Assembly: GCA_046727735.1 (NCBI GenBank)
Contig: JBKPDF010000017.1
Span: 78,659 to 142,658 of the forward strand
Direction: 5' to 3'
Length of the DNA: 64,000 nucleotides
Origin: AP-16 sp046727735
GTDB taxonomy: Bacteria; Pseudomonadota; Alphaproteobacteria; Rhizobiales; Xanthobacteraceae
Shown: positions 24,477-33,292 of the stretch, in pieces
Position numbering within the stretch: the stretch's first letter is position 1
How the letters are laid out: the number at the start of each line of letters is the position of its first letter
Notes under the pieces: model-generated
Told to the model about the DNA's origin: nothing
The model's input: the letters and a program-made list of their open reading frames with translations, nothing else
Databases searched by the model: none
Translations under genes and position numbers: made by a program

Positions 24477-25495
24477 GGCGCCTGCGCGTTCTGGTGCTCC
24501 TGCATCCGGAGGTGATGCCGCCGGATTCGCTCGAAGGCCGCAGCGAGCAGGAAATCCACAAGTGGAAGACCGAGTACGACGTGGTCACCACGCTGCGCGC
24601 GGCGGGCCACGACGTGCGGCCGCTGGGGCTCCAGGACGAACTCAAGCCGATCCGCGACGAGATCGAGGGCTGGAAGCCGCACGTGGTTTTCAATCTGCTC
24701 GAGCAATTCCATGGTGAGGCAGTCTACGACCAGAACGTGGCGAGCTATCTCGAGCTGCTGCGCATCCCCTTCACGGGCTGCAATCCGCGCGGGCTGGTGC
24801 TGGCGCGCGGCAAGGATCTGTCGAAGAAGCTCCTGCTCTATCACCGCGTGCCGCTCCCGGCTTTCGCCGTGTTCCCGAAGCGGCGCAAGGTCCGCCGTCC
24901 GCCGCGCCTCGGCTTGCCGCTCATCGTCAAGAGCCTGAACGAGGACGCCTCCTACGGGATCGCCCAGGCGTCCGTGGTCGACAGCGACGAGAAGCTCGCC
25001 GAGCGCGTCGCATTCATTCACGAGCGCATCGGCACGGCGGCCATCGCCGAGGAATATATCGAGGGCCGCGAGCTCTATGTCGGCGTACTGGGCAACGAGC
25101 GCCTGCGCGTGCTGCCGATTTGGGAACTCGAGTTCGGCAGCATGGCGCCCGGCGCGAGACTCATCGCCACCGAAAAGGTCAAGCACGATCCCGATTATCA
25201 GGAGCGCCGAGGTATCCTTCACGGGCCGGCAAAAGATCTTTCGGCGCAGCTCACCGCACAGATCGAACGCGCCGCCAAGCGAATCTACCGCACCCTCGAG
25301 CTCGACGGCTATGCGCGCATCGACTTCCGCCTCTCGGCCGGCGGCATTCCATACTATATCGAGACGAATCCCAATCCCGAGATCGCGCAAAGCCAGGAGT
25401 TCGCGGCGGCGGCCTTGCGCGGCGGGCTGAAATATCCCGACCTGCTGCACCGGATCCTGATGCTCGGCATCAGCAGGGCGGGATCCGCGCTCTAG
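24473..25495 (+). CDS. ATP-grasp ligase related to D-alanine-D-alanine ligase
   Basis: 340 residues with ATP-grasp features in order: N-terminal pre-ATP-grasp segment (VLVLLHPEVMPPDS, VVFNLLEQFHGE), a central lid with PLIVKSLNEDASYGIAQAS, the EEYIEGRELYVGVLG strand, and the metal-binding end DFRLSAGGIPYYIETNPNPE. The family activates a carboxylate as acyl-phosphate and joins it to an amine. The genome's true Ddl should lie in a cell-wall cluster, so this is a paralogue of unknown substrate. Coupling to the zinc peptidase gene implies a shared substrate. Confidence 0.85.
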   Translation: MRRLRVLVLLHPEVMPPDSLEGRSEQEIHKWKTEYDVVTTLRAAGHDVRPLGLQDELKPIRDEIEGWKPHVVFNLLEQFHGEAVYDQNVASYLELLRIPFTGCNPRGLVLARGKDLSKKLLLYHRVPLPAFAVFPKRRKVRRPPRLGLPLIVKSLNEDASYGIAQASVVDSDEKLAERVAFIHERIGTAAIAEEYIEGRELYVGVLGNERLRVLPIWELEFGSMAPGARLIATEKVKHDPDYQERRGILHGPAKDLSAQLTAQIERAAKRIYRTLELDGYARIDFRLSAGGIPYYIETNPNPEIAQSQEFAAAALRGGLKYPDLLHRILMLGISRAGSAL

Positions 25496-25568
25496 ATGCA
25501 ATCGAAGCAGCTAACTCCAACCGGTGTCGATCACCTGGTCGGCGGCGACGCGCAGCGATGAACACGCG

Positions 25569-26339
25569 CTAGCTCAGCCACAGGCCGCCGGTGACGTTGA
25601 TCGCCTGGCCGGTCATGTAGTCCGCCTCATCGGAGGCGAGGAACGCGGCGATGCGGGCGACGTCGTCGGGCTTGCCGAGCCGGCCGAGCGGAATCGTGGC
25701 GACGCGCTCCTGCGCGCTCGGCAGCCCAAGGCGCTTGAAGTCGGCCTCCGCGCGCTCGCGCATGCCGGTCTCGATGATGATACCCGGACAGATCGCATTG
25801 ACGTTGATGCCGTCCGGCGCGAGCTCGAGCGCCAAGGTCTGGGTCAAGCCGATCAAGGCGAATTTCGAGGCCGCATAGGCGCCGTAGTAAGGCCTGCCGG
25901 TCTTTCCGAGCCACGAGGCCATGTTGATGATCCGCGCGCGCTGCTTTTTGCGCAGGTGCGGGATCGCGGCCTGGCAGGCGTTGAACGTGCCGTCGACGTT
26001 GACGCGGAACGTGTCGTCCCAGTCCTGCTTGCTCATATCGGCCAGCTTGGCGATGCGCAGGATGCCGGCGCAATTGACCAGGATGTCGAGTTTGCCGAGG
26101 GTCTTTGCCAGCGCATCGACCGCGCGTTTGGTCGCTTCCCCCTCGCGCACGTCGGCAGCCGCGACAGCGCTCGCTCGCTTGCGCTCACGGACCTGAGTGG
26201 CGGTGGTCTCGGCGCCGCGCTGATCGAGGTCGAGCACGCCGACATCGCAGCCCTCCTGGGCGAGGCGCAGCGCGATCGCCCGGCCGATTCCCGAGCCACC
26301 GCCGGTCACGACCGCGCTTCTGCCTTCGAGTGCGTACAT
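25569..26339 (-). CDS. short-chain dehydrogenase/reductase
   Basis: 256 residues of the classical SDR family. The cofactor motif TGGGSGIG is at 12-19, NCAG at 89-92, catalytic Ser142, Tyr155 and Lys159 (YAASK). Asp38 after the second strand (VLDLD) favours NAD over NADP. Such enzymes oxidise or reduce hydroxyl/keto groups of sugars, steroids or acyl compounds; the substrate cannot be told. A family-A repeat separates it from the sugar-type ABC importer further right, so a link to that transporter is possible but not shown. Confidence 0.92.
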   Translation of the reverse strand: MYALEGRSAVVTGGGSGIGRAIALRLAQEGCDVGVLDLDQRGAETTATQVRERKRASAVAAADVREGEATKRAVDALAKTLGKLDILVNCAGILRIAKLADMSKQDWDDTFRVNVDGTFNACQAAIPHLRKKQRARIINMASWLGKTGRPYYGAYAASKFALIGLTQTLALELAPDGINVNAICPGIIIETGMRERAEADFKRLGLPSAQERVATIPLGRLGKPDDVARIAAFLASDEADYMTGQAINVTGGLWLS

Positions 26340-26420
26340 TTCGACGACGATCCTTCTCTAGGGTTGGACAAACATGGAGCTGTGAATTCTCGCAACAGCT
26401 ATTCATTTAGAGTTTCGGCC

Positions 26421-26540
26421 CGTCGTCCCAGCCGAGCGAGCGCTGCGAGCGAGAGCTGGGATCCATGACCACCGCATAAGCGGAGAGATCCGTGTTCATG
26501 GGTTCCGGCTCTCGCGCTGCGCTCTCGGCCGGAATGACGG
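26421..26540. repeat. dispersed palindromic repeat, family A, copy 4
   Basis: Begins CGTCGTCCCAGCCGAGCGAG and ends CTCGGCCGGAATGACGG, with inner arms GGGATCCATGACC and TTCATGGGTTCC. The outer arms carry GAGCGAGCGCTGCGAGCGAG instead of the GC-rich arms of copies 1-3, so it is a diverged subfamily. It is intergenic. Confidence 0.82.
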
Positions 26541-26586
26541 CCATTGGATTTCCGGATGATCCCCACATCCGAGATGGTCTCCGCAT

Positions 26587-27684
26587 TCAGCGAATGGCGT
26601 CGCCGCTGTCGCGGTCGAAAAAATGCAGCCCGCGCGGATCGAGCGACATGCGCACCGGCGCGTGCGGCTCAAGCGTCGTCTCGGGATCGATGCGCGATGC
26701 GATCAGCGTGCGGCCGGCGGCGCGCACGCCGATGAGCAGCTCGGCGCCGAGCTGCTCGGTGACCTCGACGGTCGCGTCGAAGCCGGTGCCGTGCTCGGGT
26801 TTCGGCTCGCCGAGCCAGGTGTGCTCGGGACGCACGCCGAGCAGCAGCGCGCCGTTGCGCGCCCGGTTGCGCAGTGCCACGCGGTCGCTCGGCACCCGGA
26901 TACGGAAATTCGGCGCGGCGGCGTAGAGCTCGCCGCCAACCTCCTCGAACGCGACTTCGAGGAAATTCATGGCCGGGGCGCCGATGAAGCCCGCGACGAA
27001 CCGGTTGGCGGGTCTGTTGTAGATTTCGAGCGGCGTGCCGACCTGCTGGATGCGGCCATCGCGCATCACCGCGACGCGGTCGCCGAGCGTCATCGCCTCG
27101 ACCTGGTCGTGGGTGACGTAGATCGAGGTCACCGGGATGCGCTCGCGCAGGCGCTTGAGCTCGATGCGCATGTGGGCGCGCAGCTCCGCGTCGAGATTCG
27201 ACAGCGGCTCGTCGAACAGAAACACCTGCGGATGGCGCACGATGCAGCGCCCGAGCGCGACGCGCTGCTGCTGGCCCCCGGAGAGCTCGCGCGGCTTGCG
27301 TTTGAGCAGATTTCCGATGCCGAGAATCTCGGCAGCGCGGGCGATCTCCCGGCGGATCACATCCTCGCCGGCGCGGCGGTTGCGCAGCCCGAACGCCAGA
27401 TTGTCGTAGACCGTCATGTGCTGGTAGAGCGCGTAATTCTGGAAAACCATGGCGATGTCGCGGTCCTTGGGCGGCAGCCGGTTCACCACCCGCTCGCCGA
27501 TGCGGATCGTCCCCGCGGTCGCCTCTTCGAGGCCGGCAACGAGGCGGAGCGTCGTCGATTTGCCGCAGCCGGACGGGCCGACCAGCACCACGAATTCCTC
27601 GTCCTCGATCGTGAGATCGAGTTCGGTCACGGCCGGGACCGCGCCGTAGGATTTCTCGAGCCGCTCCAGGGCAACTTTCGCCAT
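26587..27684 (-). CDS. carbohydrate ABC transporter ATP-binding protein (UgpC/MalK type)
   Basis: 365 residues beginning MAKVALERLEKSYGAVPAV. Walker A GPSGCGKST, Q-loop VFQNYALYQHMTVYDN, signature LSGGQQQRVALGR, Walker B VFLFDEPLSNLD and the C-terminal TOBE/MOP regulatory domain (from about 240: GTPLEIYNRPANRFVAGFIG) identify the MalK/UgpC group. It energises the two permeases encoded upstream. It is last in the order binding protein, permease, permease, ATPase and starts 17 bp after the second permease. The frame runs on to 27801 without support. Confidence 0.95.
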   Translation of the reverse strand: MAKVALERLEKSYGAVPAVTELDLTIEDEEFVVLVGPSGCGKSTTLRLVAGLEEATAGTIRIGERVVNRLPPKDRDIAMVFQNYALYQHMTVYDNLAFGLRNRRAGEDVIRREIARAAEILGIGNLLKRKPRELSGGQQQRVALGRCIVRHPQVFLFDEPLSNLDAELRAHMRIELKRLRERIPVTSIYVTHDQVEAMTLGDRVAVMRDGRIQQVGTPLEIYNRPANRFVAGFIGAPAMNFLEVAFEEVGGELYAAAPNFRIRVPSDRVALRNRARNGALLLGVRPEHTWLGEPKPEHGTGFDATVEVTEQLGAELLIGVRAAGRTLIASRIDPETTLEPHAPVRMSLDPRGLHFFDRDSGDAIR

Positions 27685-27701
27685 CGCCGCCGTCCGAAAC
27701 T

Positions 27702-28556
27702 TCAGATGCGCAGCCCGCGGATCACGTAGCGCTGCGCGAACAGGGTCACCAGCACCGCAGGCCCCATGGCCAGCACCGCCATGGCGCTCATGAGATTCCA
27801 CTGCGTGCCGAGCTCGGTCACGAATTGCGCCATGGTCACGGTGATCATCGCGGTGTTGTGGCCGGTGAGGATGAGCGCGAACAGGAACTCGTTCCAGGTG
27901 TAGAGCCAGGACAGGATCGCGAGCGCGGCGATCGCCGGCACCGCCGAGGGCAGCGCAACCCGCAGGAACGCGCCCCAGCGGCTGCAGCCGTCGATCAGCG
28001 CCGCGTATTCCATCGACGGATCGATGCCGTCGAAGAAGCCTTTCATGATCCAGGAGAAGAAGCAGATATGCACCGCGATGTGCGGCAGCAGGATGCCCAG
28101 ATAGGTGTCATAGATGCCGAGATAATAGGCGACGAGATAGAGCGGCAACACCCAGGAGATGTAGGGCACGGTACGGAACAGATAGATGGTGCCGAACCAG
28201 GCGCGCGGGATCGGGCCGCCGAAGCGGGAGAGCATGTAGCCGCTGGTGATCGTGACGCCGAGCGAGAACAGTGTCGCGAGCGTCGCCAGCACGAAGCTGT
28301 TGAGAAAGGCATGCACCACTGCGGGCCGCGCGAACACTTCGAGGTAGTTCTGCAGCGTGAAGGCGGTGCCGCGGTAGATGTAATAGACCGCCCAGCCGGG
28401 GCGCAGCGAGGTGACGACGAGGATCACCACGGGACCCAGGAACAGCAGGATCACGGCCGCGAGCGTCAGCACGACGAGCGCGGCACGGCCGCCGGGCGCG
28501 AGCACGCCGGCGATCGAGCGCCGGCCGGCCTGGTCGATCGCGGCCGCGGCCGTCAT
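27702..28556 (-). CDS. carbohydrate ABC transporter permease (MalG/UgpE type)
   Basis: 284 residues, six transmembrane helices, with the EAA loop EYAALIDGCSRWGAFLRVALP near residue 190. It starts with MTAAAAIDQAGRRS at 28556, overlapping the stop of the other permease (ATGA). A longer open frame upstream is antisense-free but only overlaps the first permease gene. The MalG-like ending RYVIRGLRI is seen. It forms the channel together with the product of the upstream gene. Confidence 0.94.
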   Translation of the reverse strand: MTAAAAIDQAGRRSIAGVLAPGGRAALVVLTLAAVILLFLGPVVILVVTSLRPGWAVYYIYRGTAFTLQNYLEVFARPAVVHAFLNSFVLATLATLFSLGVTITSGYMLSRFGGPIPRAWFGTIYLFRTVPYISWVLPLYLVAYYLGIYDTYLGILLPHIAVHICFFSWIMKGFFDGIDPSMEYAALIDGCSRWGAFLRVALPSAVPAIAALAILSWLYTWNEFLFALILTGHNTAMITVTMAQFVTELGTQWNLMSAMAVLAMGPAVLVTLFAQRYVIRGLRI

Positions 28557-29497
28557 CGCGACACGCTCGTCAGGCGGTCGATCGCCCGGTACATCGACCA
28601 GGCGACTACCAGGATGATGAGCGCGCCGATCATCGCCGCGGCCGAACCGCGGCCGAAATCGAGATTGAGGAAGGTCTCGACATAGGCGTAGATGCTGAAC
28701 ACCTCGGTCGAGCGTGCCGGGCCGCCGCCGGTCAGCACCCAGACCTGATCGAAGGTGCGGAACGCGTCGATCGAGCGGATCAGCACGCATACCCCGATCA
28801 CCGGACGCAGCATCGGCAACGTGATGTGGGTAAAGGTGCGCCAGCGGCCGGCGGCGTCGATCTGGGCCGCCTCGAACGGCTCGCGCGGCAGGCTTTTGAG
28901 CGCGGCGAGCAGGATCAGCGCGAACCACGGCGTCCAGATCCACACGTCGGTGAAGATGACGATCGTGAAGCTCGGCCAGCGCTCGGCGAGCCAGGAGATC
29001 TGGCCGTACCCGACCCAGCGCAAAAACGCCGCCACGACCCCGAACTGATCGTTGAAGGTCCAGCGCATCGAAGTCGCGGCGATGACCGGCGCAATCATCT
29101 GCGGCAACAGGATCACGGTCTGCACCAGGCGGTGGCCGGGGAAGCTCCAATTGAGCAGATGCGCCAGCGCGAGCCCGAGCACGAGCGAGGTCGCGACGCT
29201 CGCGAACATCAGCAGGAACGTGTTGGGCAGCACGACCCACAGGAAAATGGGATCGTTCAGGATCGAGACGTAATGCTGCAGCCCGATCCAGGTCTCCTTG
29301 GGATTGTAGAGCTGCCAGTCGCGGAAGCTGGCGTTGGTGCCGATCACGATCGGCACCACCTGGAACAGAACGAGCACCGCCGCCGCGGGCGCGATCAGGA
29401 GCAGCATGAAGCGCTCCTTCTCGCCGAGCGCGGCCGGACGGCGCGATCGAGCGCCGCCCGGTGCTGACGTCTCGGGCTCCCGCGCGGAACTTGCCAT
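28553..29497 (-). CDS. carbohydrate ABC transporter permease (MalF/UgpA type)
   Basis: 314 residues with a 30-residue cytoplasmic N-terminus and six helices starting FMLLLIAPAAAVLVLFQVVP. The EAA loop is EAAQIDAAGRWRTFTHITLP, and the phrase VLTGGGPARSTEVFSIYAY is typical of UgpA/LacF-type sugar permeases. It starts 5 bp after the binding-protein gene and overlaps the next permease by 4 bp, so the operon is tightly packed. Confidence 0.94.
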   Translation of the reverse strand: MASSAREPETSAPGGARSRRPAALGEKERFMLLLIAPAAAVLVLFQVVPIVIGTNASFRDWQLYNPKETWIGLQHYVSILNDPIFLWVVLPNTFLLMFASVATSLVLGLALAHLLNWSFPGHRLVQTVILLPQMIAPVIAATSMRWTFNDQFGVVAAFLRWVGYGQISWLAERWPSFTIVIFTDVWIWTPWFALILLAALKSLPREPFEAAQIDAAGRWRTFTHITLPMLRPVIGVCVLIRSIDAFRTFDQVWVLTGGGPARSTEVFSIYAYVETFLNLDFGRGSAAAMIGALIILVVAWSMYRAIDRLTSVSR

Positions 29498-29502
29498 CCG
29501 GG

Positions 29503-30804
29503 CTACTGGCCGGCCGCCACCTCGTGCAACGTCTTGACGCCGTCCTTGAGCACCTGCGGGATCGCCTCGCGCGGCCCGGTCAGCGCCTTGATGGCGACGT
29601 CGGAATAGGCCTTATGCAGCTGCGGCCAGTAGGCGAAATAGTACGCCGAGTGCACGTGCTCGTCGTCGAACACCGCATGCTGCAGCTTCTGGAACACCGG
29701 ATTCTTCTGCTGCAGCACCTCGAACGCCTTGACGCTCGGCGGCGGGCCGCCGGTCTCGTTCCACATGCCGAGCTGGCCGTCGACGTCGGTCAGCATCGCG
29801 CCCAATATTTGTTTGGCGAGCTTCTGATGCTCGGGCGAGACCGCTTTGGGAATGGCCCAGCCCCAGATGTCGTCCCACGAGATCGGCTTGGTGCGCCGTG
29901 GCCCAAACGGGAATTTCGCCATGCCGACCTTGCCGGCTACGAGCGATTTGCTCTTGTTGTTGAAATCGCCCCAGAACGTCGAATCGGCAACGGTGAACGC
30001 CGCATCGCCCGCCTCGAAGATCGCGTTGGCCTCGTCGCGGCTGTAGGTCGTCATCGCCTCGGGGCTGATCTTGCTCTTGTGCAGCGCGTCCCACCAATAT
30101 TCGACGATCTCCTGATGGCAGGGCTGATCGATGATCGGCGTCCAATTCTCGGCCGCCCATTCCTTCACAGTGCGCGCGTAGATCGGCTTGAGAATGTCGC
30201 ACTGATTGTTCCACATGCTCCACCACAGGCTGAACCAGGTGTTGTTCATCGACATGCCGCCGACGTAGCCCCATTTGACCTTGCCGGCCTTCTGCAGCTT
30301 CTCGCCCACCTGCACGAGCTCGGCGAGCGTCTTCGGCACCTCGTTCTCGGCCAGCAGATCGGTGCGATAGAAGAACGTCCCCACGGTGTGCACCATCGGC
30401 ACCACGGTCAGCTTGTGCTCGTCGTTCCAGAACGCGTCGAGCGGCTGTTTGGGGAAATCGCCGATGCCCGAAACATCGTCGGTGGTGACGAGATATTGCT
30501 TCCAGATCTGGCCCCAATCGTCGTTGTGCCAGACGATGTCGCACTGCGGGCTGCCGGTGGCGAGAATCTGCGTCATCTTGGCGAGATAGATCGTATAGGA
30601 GATCGGGGTCGACGTGACGTTGATGCCAGCCTGCTTGGCCCATTTGTCGATGATCTTGATGCTGGCCTCCATGATCGGATGGCCGTTGTGGCAGATGTTG
30701 AGCGTCTCCGCCGCGTGCGCCCTTTGCGTTCCCAGCGCAGCGCAGGACAGAACCGCTGCGCACGCGGCGAGCCGCGCGAGAGCGGTTGGTCGCCAGCTTT
30801 TCAT
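29503..30804 (-). CDS. extracellular solute-binding protein, sugar type (family 1)
   Basis: 433 residues with a signal peptide (cleaved near AHA-AET) and a binding-protein fold typical of UgpB/MalE-like proteins, for instance WHNDDWGQIWKQYLVTTDD and FEAGDAAFTVADSTFWGDF. A strong GGGGAGGAATTC site precedes the ATG at 30804. It is the first gene of the importer and probably the most highly translated. Several tryptophan residues (SLWWSMWNN, EYWWDAL) suit stacking on a sugar ring, but the ligand is not identified. Confidence 0.93.
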   Translation of the reverse strand: MKSWRPTALARLAACAAVLSCAALGTQRAHAAETLNICHNGHPIMEASIKIIDKWAKQAGINVTSTPISYTIYLAKMTQILATGSPQCDIVWHNDDWGQIWKQYLVTTDDVSGIGDFPKQPLDAFWNDEHKLTVVPMVHTVGTFFYRTDLLAENEVPKTLAELVQVGEKLQKAGKVKWGYVGGMSMNNTWFSLWWSMWNNQCDILKPIYARTVKEWAAENWTPIIDQPCHQEIVEYWWDALHKSKISPEAMTTYSRDEANAIFEAGDAAFTVADSTFWGDFNNKSKSLVAGKVGMAKFPFGPRRTKPISWDDIWGWAIPKAVSPEHQKLAKQILGAMLTDVDGQLGMWNETGGPPPSVKAFEVLQQKNPVFQKLQHAVFDDEHVHSAYYFAYWPQLHKAYSDVAIKALTGPREAIPQVLKDGVKTLHEVAAGQ

Positions 30805-31050
30805 GAATTCCTCCCCGACCGGTCTTCTGGCGCATTGCTTCTGCGCCTCGAGAGCGGGCCGGAGCATACTCTGACGATGGCGGCCTGGGAACCGCGATTT
30901 GCATGGCCGCGCTCCGCTGTGAAAGTGCGGCGTCCTGATCCAAGCATGAACAATCGGCCGTCGCGTCGGCGCCGCATTTCCATCCGATTCCGATTCCATA
31001 GATTGCGCTCGATTGACGTCGCTCGCCCAAAAAGTTCGAAGGGGAATTCC

Positions 31051-31572
31051 ATGAAACGTACGCTCATCTGTGCACTCGCTTGTGCCGCGGTCGCCGGCTC
31101 TAGCGCACCGGCTGCGAGCCAGTCCCGCGTCCAGGCCGGCATTCTCGAATGTCGCGGGGCCCCGAGCGCGAGCTATCTGGTCGGCTCGGTTCATCCGCTG
31201 CGATGCTGGTTCAGATCGGACTACGGGGCGCGTTACCCCTATTACGGGCTGGTGCGGCGGTTCGGGCTCGACGTCGGCTTCACGCAGCAATCGGCGCTGG
31301 GCTGGGCGGTGTTCGCGCCGACGCGCCGGATCGGCCCCGGCGATCTTTCCGGGAACTACGCCGGCGTCACCGCCGGCGCCGCCATCGTCATCGGCGGCAA
31401 CGCCAATGCGCTGGTGGGCGGTTCCGACAACTCTTTCGCACTGCAGCCGCTGAGTTTCGAGGGACAGACCGGACTCAATGTTGCGGTCGGCGTCGCCAGT
31501 CTCGAATTGCGCCCAGCGGGGGCCGTTCCGCATTCGGTGCGAAGGCACCACCGCAGGCACGCGCATCGATAG
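31051..31572 (+). CDS. DUF992 secreted protein
   Basis: 173 residues: signal peptide (cleaved near AAS-QSR), then a domain with ILECRGAPSASYLVGSVHPL, a second cysteine in RCWF, GLDVGFTQQSALGWAVFAP and NALVGGSDNSFALQPLSF. This is the DUF992 pattern common in Rhizobiales. The two cysteines probably form a disulfide. The histidine/arginine-rich tail RRHHRRHAHR is outside the domain and may bind metal or simply be disordered. The ATG follows GAAGGGGAATTCC. No function is established for the family. Confidence 0.88.
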   Translation: MKRTLICALACAAVAGSSAPAASQSRVQAGILECRGAPSASYLVGSVHPLRCWFRSDYGARYPYYGLVRRFGLDVGFTQQSALGWAVFAPTRRIGPGDLSGNYAGVTAGAAIVIGGNANALVGGSDNSFALQPLSFEGQTGLNVAVGVASLELRPAGAVPHSVRRHHRRHAHR

Positions 31573-31760
31573 CCGAGCGGTATCTTTACGGCGGACGCGG
31601 GTTCCCTCGCCGCTGCGATCATCGCATCGTCTTCGCAGCGCGATCGCTGATCTCTCCGCCGTTCGATCGCAGCGGAGCCGAGCATCGCTCGCTTGCCGGC
31701 TTCTCGGCGGCCGGTCTAGCATCGGCCGCAACAACCAAGCGGAAGCGGCGGAGCGAAACC

Positions 31761-33104
31761 ATGACAGCCGAAGCAGGCGGCGCGGCCGTGCGGGATCGGT
31801 CCGCGCTCGGCCGCGTCATGCTGGCGTCCGCGATCGGCTCCGCGCTCGAATGGTACGATTTCTTCATTTACGGCACCGCCGCCGCGTTGGTGTTCAACGA
31901 GCTGTTCTTCCCCAAGCTAGACCCGCGCATGGGCACGCTTGCGGCGTTCGCGACGTTCGGCGTCGGCTTCTTCGCCCGGCCGTTCGGCGGTCTCGTATTC
32001 GGGCATTTCGGCGACCGGCTGGGCCGCAAGCCGATGCTGGTCGTGACGCTGCTGCTGGTCGGGGTCGCCACCTTCCTGATCGGGCTCGTCCCGAGCTATG
32101 CCACGATCGGCATCGGCGCGCCGGTGCTGCTCGTCATCCTGCGGCTGCTGCAGGGCTTCGGGGCCGGCGCGGAATACGGCGGCGCGGTGATCTTCGCGGT
32201 CGAATACGCGCCCGATGGCAAGCGCGGCCTGTTCGGCAGCTGGGCTCCGATCGGGGTGACGCTCGGCAACCTGATGGCCGCCGGGGTGTTCGCCGTCGTC
32301 ACACTGCTGCCCAAGGAAGATTTCCTCTCGTGGGGCTGGCGCGTGCCCTTCCTGCTCAGCGCGGTTCTGGTCGCGCTCGGCCTTTACATCCGGGTCAGCG
32401 TCGCGGAAACCCCGGTGTTCGCCGACGTCGCCGAACGCAGGAAGCCGCTGCGCGCGCCGGTGCTCGACGCCATCCGCCGACATCCGCGCAGTTTTTTGGT
32501 CGTGATCGGCTCGCGCATGGCCGAGAACGGGCTGGGGTATCTGTTCCCGGTGTTCGGATTGAACTACGTGGTCCAGCAGCTGCAGCTGCCGAGGAGCGAA
32601 GCGCTGTTCGGCGTCATCCTCTCGCAATTCCTGTCGCTCGCGACGATCCCGCTGTTCTCGGCCCTGTCCGACCGGGTGGGACGACGTCCGGTCTATCTCG
32701 GCGCGGCGCTGTTTTCGGCCGCCTGGGCGTTCCCGTTCTTCCTGTTGTGCGAGACCAAGCAGGCATCGCTGATCTGGCTCGCCTTCATCGGCGCGAGCGC
32801 GATCGGCGTCTCGGGCATGTTCGGGCCGCAAGCGGCGTATTATTCCGAGCTGTTCGGCCCGCGCGTGCGCTATGGCGGATTCGCGTTCGCGCGGGAGCTC
32901 GGCTCGATTCTTGCCGGCGGCCCCGCGCCGTTCCTGGCCGCATGGCTGCTCGCCGAAGCCGGCGGCAGGCCGTGGTGGGTTGCCGTCTACATCATCGTGC
33001 TATCGCTGATCACCGCCGCGTCGGTGATCATCGGGCCGGAGACGCACCGCGGCGACATTTCCTCGGAGCATCCGGACGATGTCGCGCGCCCGGCGCCGGC
33101 ATAG
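31761..33104 (+). CDS. MFS transporter, metabolite:H+ symporter (MHS) family
   Basis: 447 residues and twelve predicted helices. The N-terminus MLASAIGSALEWYDFFIYGT and the loop GHFGDRLGRKPMLV (the MFS A-motif) are characteristic of the MHS group (ShiA/ProP/KgtP). RLLQGFGAGAEYGGA in helix 4-5 is another MHS hallmark. It probably imports an organic acid or osmolyte with protons. It stands alone between the DUF992 gene and a dioxygenase; the ligand is not deducible. Confidence 0.94.
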   Translation: MTAEAGGAAVRDRSALGRVMLASAIGSALEWYDFFIYGTAAALVFNELFFPKLDPRMGTLAAFATFGVGFFARPFGGLVFGHFGDRLGRKPMLVVTLLLVGVATFLIGLVPSYATIGIGAPVLLVILRLLQGFGAGAEYGGAVIFAVEYAPDGKRGLFGSWAPIGVTLGNLMAAGVFAVVTLLPKEDFLSWGWRVPFLLSAVLVALGLYIRVSVAETPVFADVAERRKPLRAPVLDAIRRHPRSFLVVIGSRMAENGLGYLFPVFGLNYVVQQLQLPRSEALFGVILSQFLSLATIPLFSALSDRVGRRPVYLGAALFSAAWAFPFFLLCETKQASLIWLAFIGASAIGVSGMFGPQAAYYSELFGPRVRYGGFAFARELGSILAGGPAPFLAAWLLAEAGGRPWWVAVYIIVLSLITAASVIIGPETHRGDISSEHPDDVARPAPA

Positions 33105-33145
33105 CGGTGAGGGCGCGTATCAGATTCGAGAGGCTGGCTTAGCCT

Positions 33146-33246
33146 GCTCCCTCTCCGATTGGAGAGGGGTGAGAAGTTTTGATCCGTCGATCCCTCGATC
33201 GCTCGTGACCCCCTCACCCCAACCCTCTCCCCCATGGGGAGAGGGA
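33146..33246. repeat. dispersed repeat related to family C
   Basis: CTCCCTCTCCGATTGGAGAG near the left and CCTCTCCCCCATGGGGAGAGG near the right are two hairpin arms, with CCCCTCACCCCAACCCTCTC between them. It resembles the GGGAGAGGG-type intergenic repeats widespread in alphaproteobacteria and shares the pyrimidine-rich arms of family C. It lies between the convergent MFS and dioxygenase genes. Confidence 0.7.
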
Positions 33247-33292
33247 GTTCGCCGAGTCTGTGGCTCCTGAGACGGACCGAAACTCGCGACCG

